NCBI RefSeq assembly: GCF_000208865.1
Contig: NC_018397.1
Coordinates: forward strand, 2,542,001 to 2,606,000
Source: Neospora caninum Liverpool
Lineage: Eukaryota; Apicomplexa; Conoidasida; Eucoccidiorida; Sarcocystidae
Reading direction: 5' to 3'
DNA: 64,000 nt
Made by a program: the position numbers and the translations under genes. The notes under the pieces are model-generated. The model did not search any database. It saw only the letters and a list, made by a program, of their open reading frames with translations, and was not told where the DNA came from. Positions within the stretch are counted from its first letter, which is position 1. Each line of letters opens with the position of its first letter. This document shows positions 63,114-64,000 of the stretch, piece by piece.

Positions 63114-63761
63114 CTGGAGGCACACACAATCAACGAAAAAAGGAAGCTAGAAAACACTTGGATCAAGAGCGGGCGCGAGCAGCGCGAGTTTCTGTGCTTG
63201 CTCGCTAGTGCCCTAGCAATTTTCTTCCTCAACCGAGCGGAAGTGAAGTCAGTGCTTTTGCAAACGTGCGCATGCATCTATGTTTTTCGGCGCTGGTCCT
63301 GGGAGATCTACACCTTTTCCCTCTCATGCTTCCCCTTTTTCAAAAGTCTTCTTCGTCGCAAAAATCTTTTACAGACCTGTCTCTCTTGTCGGGGGGCCGC
63401 CTTTTCTGCTGGAGCACACAAGGCTTCTGCATCGGTAATGGCGGCGCTGGGTGACCCACACATACTTACTTTTTTGTATGTAGGGATGTAAATGTAAATA
63501 TCTTCCGGCACACTCTGTACAGTGGAAGAGGATCACTGCGTTTCGTCGTCCTGTTTCGCGTGTGTGTCCCCGTGGTTTCTCTGACCCTTTTCAAAGAGAC
63601 GACAGCGACAAACAACACAAGTCGACCTGTGGAATTCAGGAATGTTCTCCAGGTCCAAACAGACATCCGAAGACAAGACATTAATCGCCCACATATCCAA
63701 TTACCTACACACATAAGTACATTTATGCATGTCTCTATTTACGTCGAAGGACTGGAAGTGG
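63114..63761. other. Region without supported features
   Basis: About 650 bp with only overlapping short frames on both strands. I see no splice-supported exon, domain or repeat. Confidence 0.5.
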
Positions 63762-64000
63762 ATGCCAGCCAAGGGGCGGAACAAGGTCGCGGAGGCTCGG
63801 CGACAGCAGGTTCCCACCGAGGCGCAGTAGGAAGAGGTCGGTTACGGTCTGCGCAAAAGTGAACGGATTTACTTTGAGTGGCAGAAACAGCGAAGGAACG
63901 AAATAAGATTTCTCGACGCTCAAGACGAGGAACTGGGACGGAGTTCGAGTGGGAAGTTTCCACACAAGCAACATGGTCCCCTAATCAGGTGTACAGACAC
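63762..64000 (+). pseudogene. Possible 5' end of a gene with an in-frame TAG
   Basis: An ATG at 63762 opens MPAKGRNKVAEARRQQ. After a TAG at 63828-63830, the same frame continues to the window edge as a charged helical peptide (LRKSERIYFEWQKQRRNEIR and on). The stop lies inside a 21-nt GT...AG segment (63810-63830) whose removal would keep the frame. That is far too short for a normal coccidian intron. A real gene with another structure, a broken gene or chance are all possible. Confidence 0.25.

Overview
The window is nuclear DNA of a coccidian apicomplexan, almost certainly Toxoplasma gondii or a very close relative. Its genes are rich in introns with GT-AG borders and have long disordered, Ser/Arg/Pro-rich stretches. 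Introns and spacers carry (TA)n arrays, and two fragments of apicomplexan mitochondrial sequence are inserted near the right end. The best anchor is a complete gene for the glideosome-associated connector (GAC). From memory, GAC and the small heat-shock protein HSP21 lie close together on Toxoplasma chromosome XI, which fits this window, but I could not check that. I built gene models by hand by requiring acceptor and donor phases to close.

Layout. Bases 1-3402 (+) are the 3' part of an unrecognised gene with PH-like strands. 8217-15335 (+) is an 11-exon gene for a protein of about 1552 aa with a long disordered N-terminal part and a C-terminal TOG/CLASP-type HEAT domain. 17152-19255 (+) is a 3-exon small heat-shock protein of 185 aa (HSP21). 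It converges on 24314-20613 (-), a 6-exon AATF/Bfr2 homologue (ribosomal small-subunit biogenesis). A repeat-rich spacer follows (poly-G, a 19-bp minisatellite, TATG/TA arrays). 35845-28674 (-) is a NIPA-family membrane transporter with a long C-terminal tail. 55287-38659 (-) is GAC, with 20 exons whose phases all close to give 2640 codons, including one GC-AG intron. To the right, 59597-61520 (+) is the 3' part of a divergent Rab-like GTPase whose intron holds a cytochrome b NUMT. A mitochondrial rRNA NUMT lies at about 62.48-62.56 kb. The last kilobase has two weakly supported coding pieces.

The genes do not form a pathway. GAC links F-actin to surface adhesins in gliding, HSP21 is a chaperone, AATF acts in the nucleolus, the NIPA protein is a membrane transporter, and the TOG protein probably binds tubulin. 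Most stretches without a gene show nothing beyond simple repeats. I saw no tRNA, rRNA gene, CRISPR array or complete transposon.
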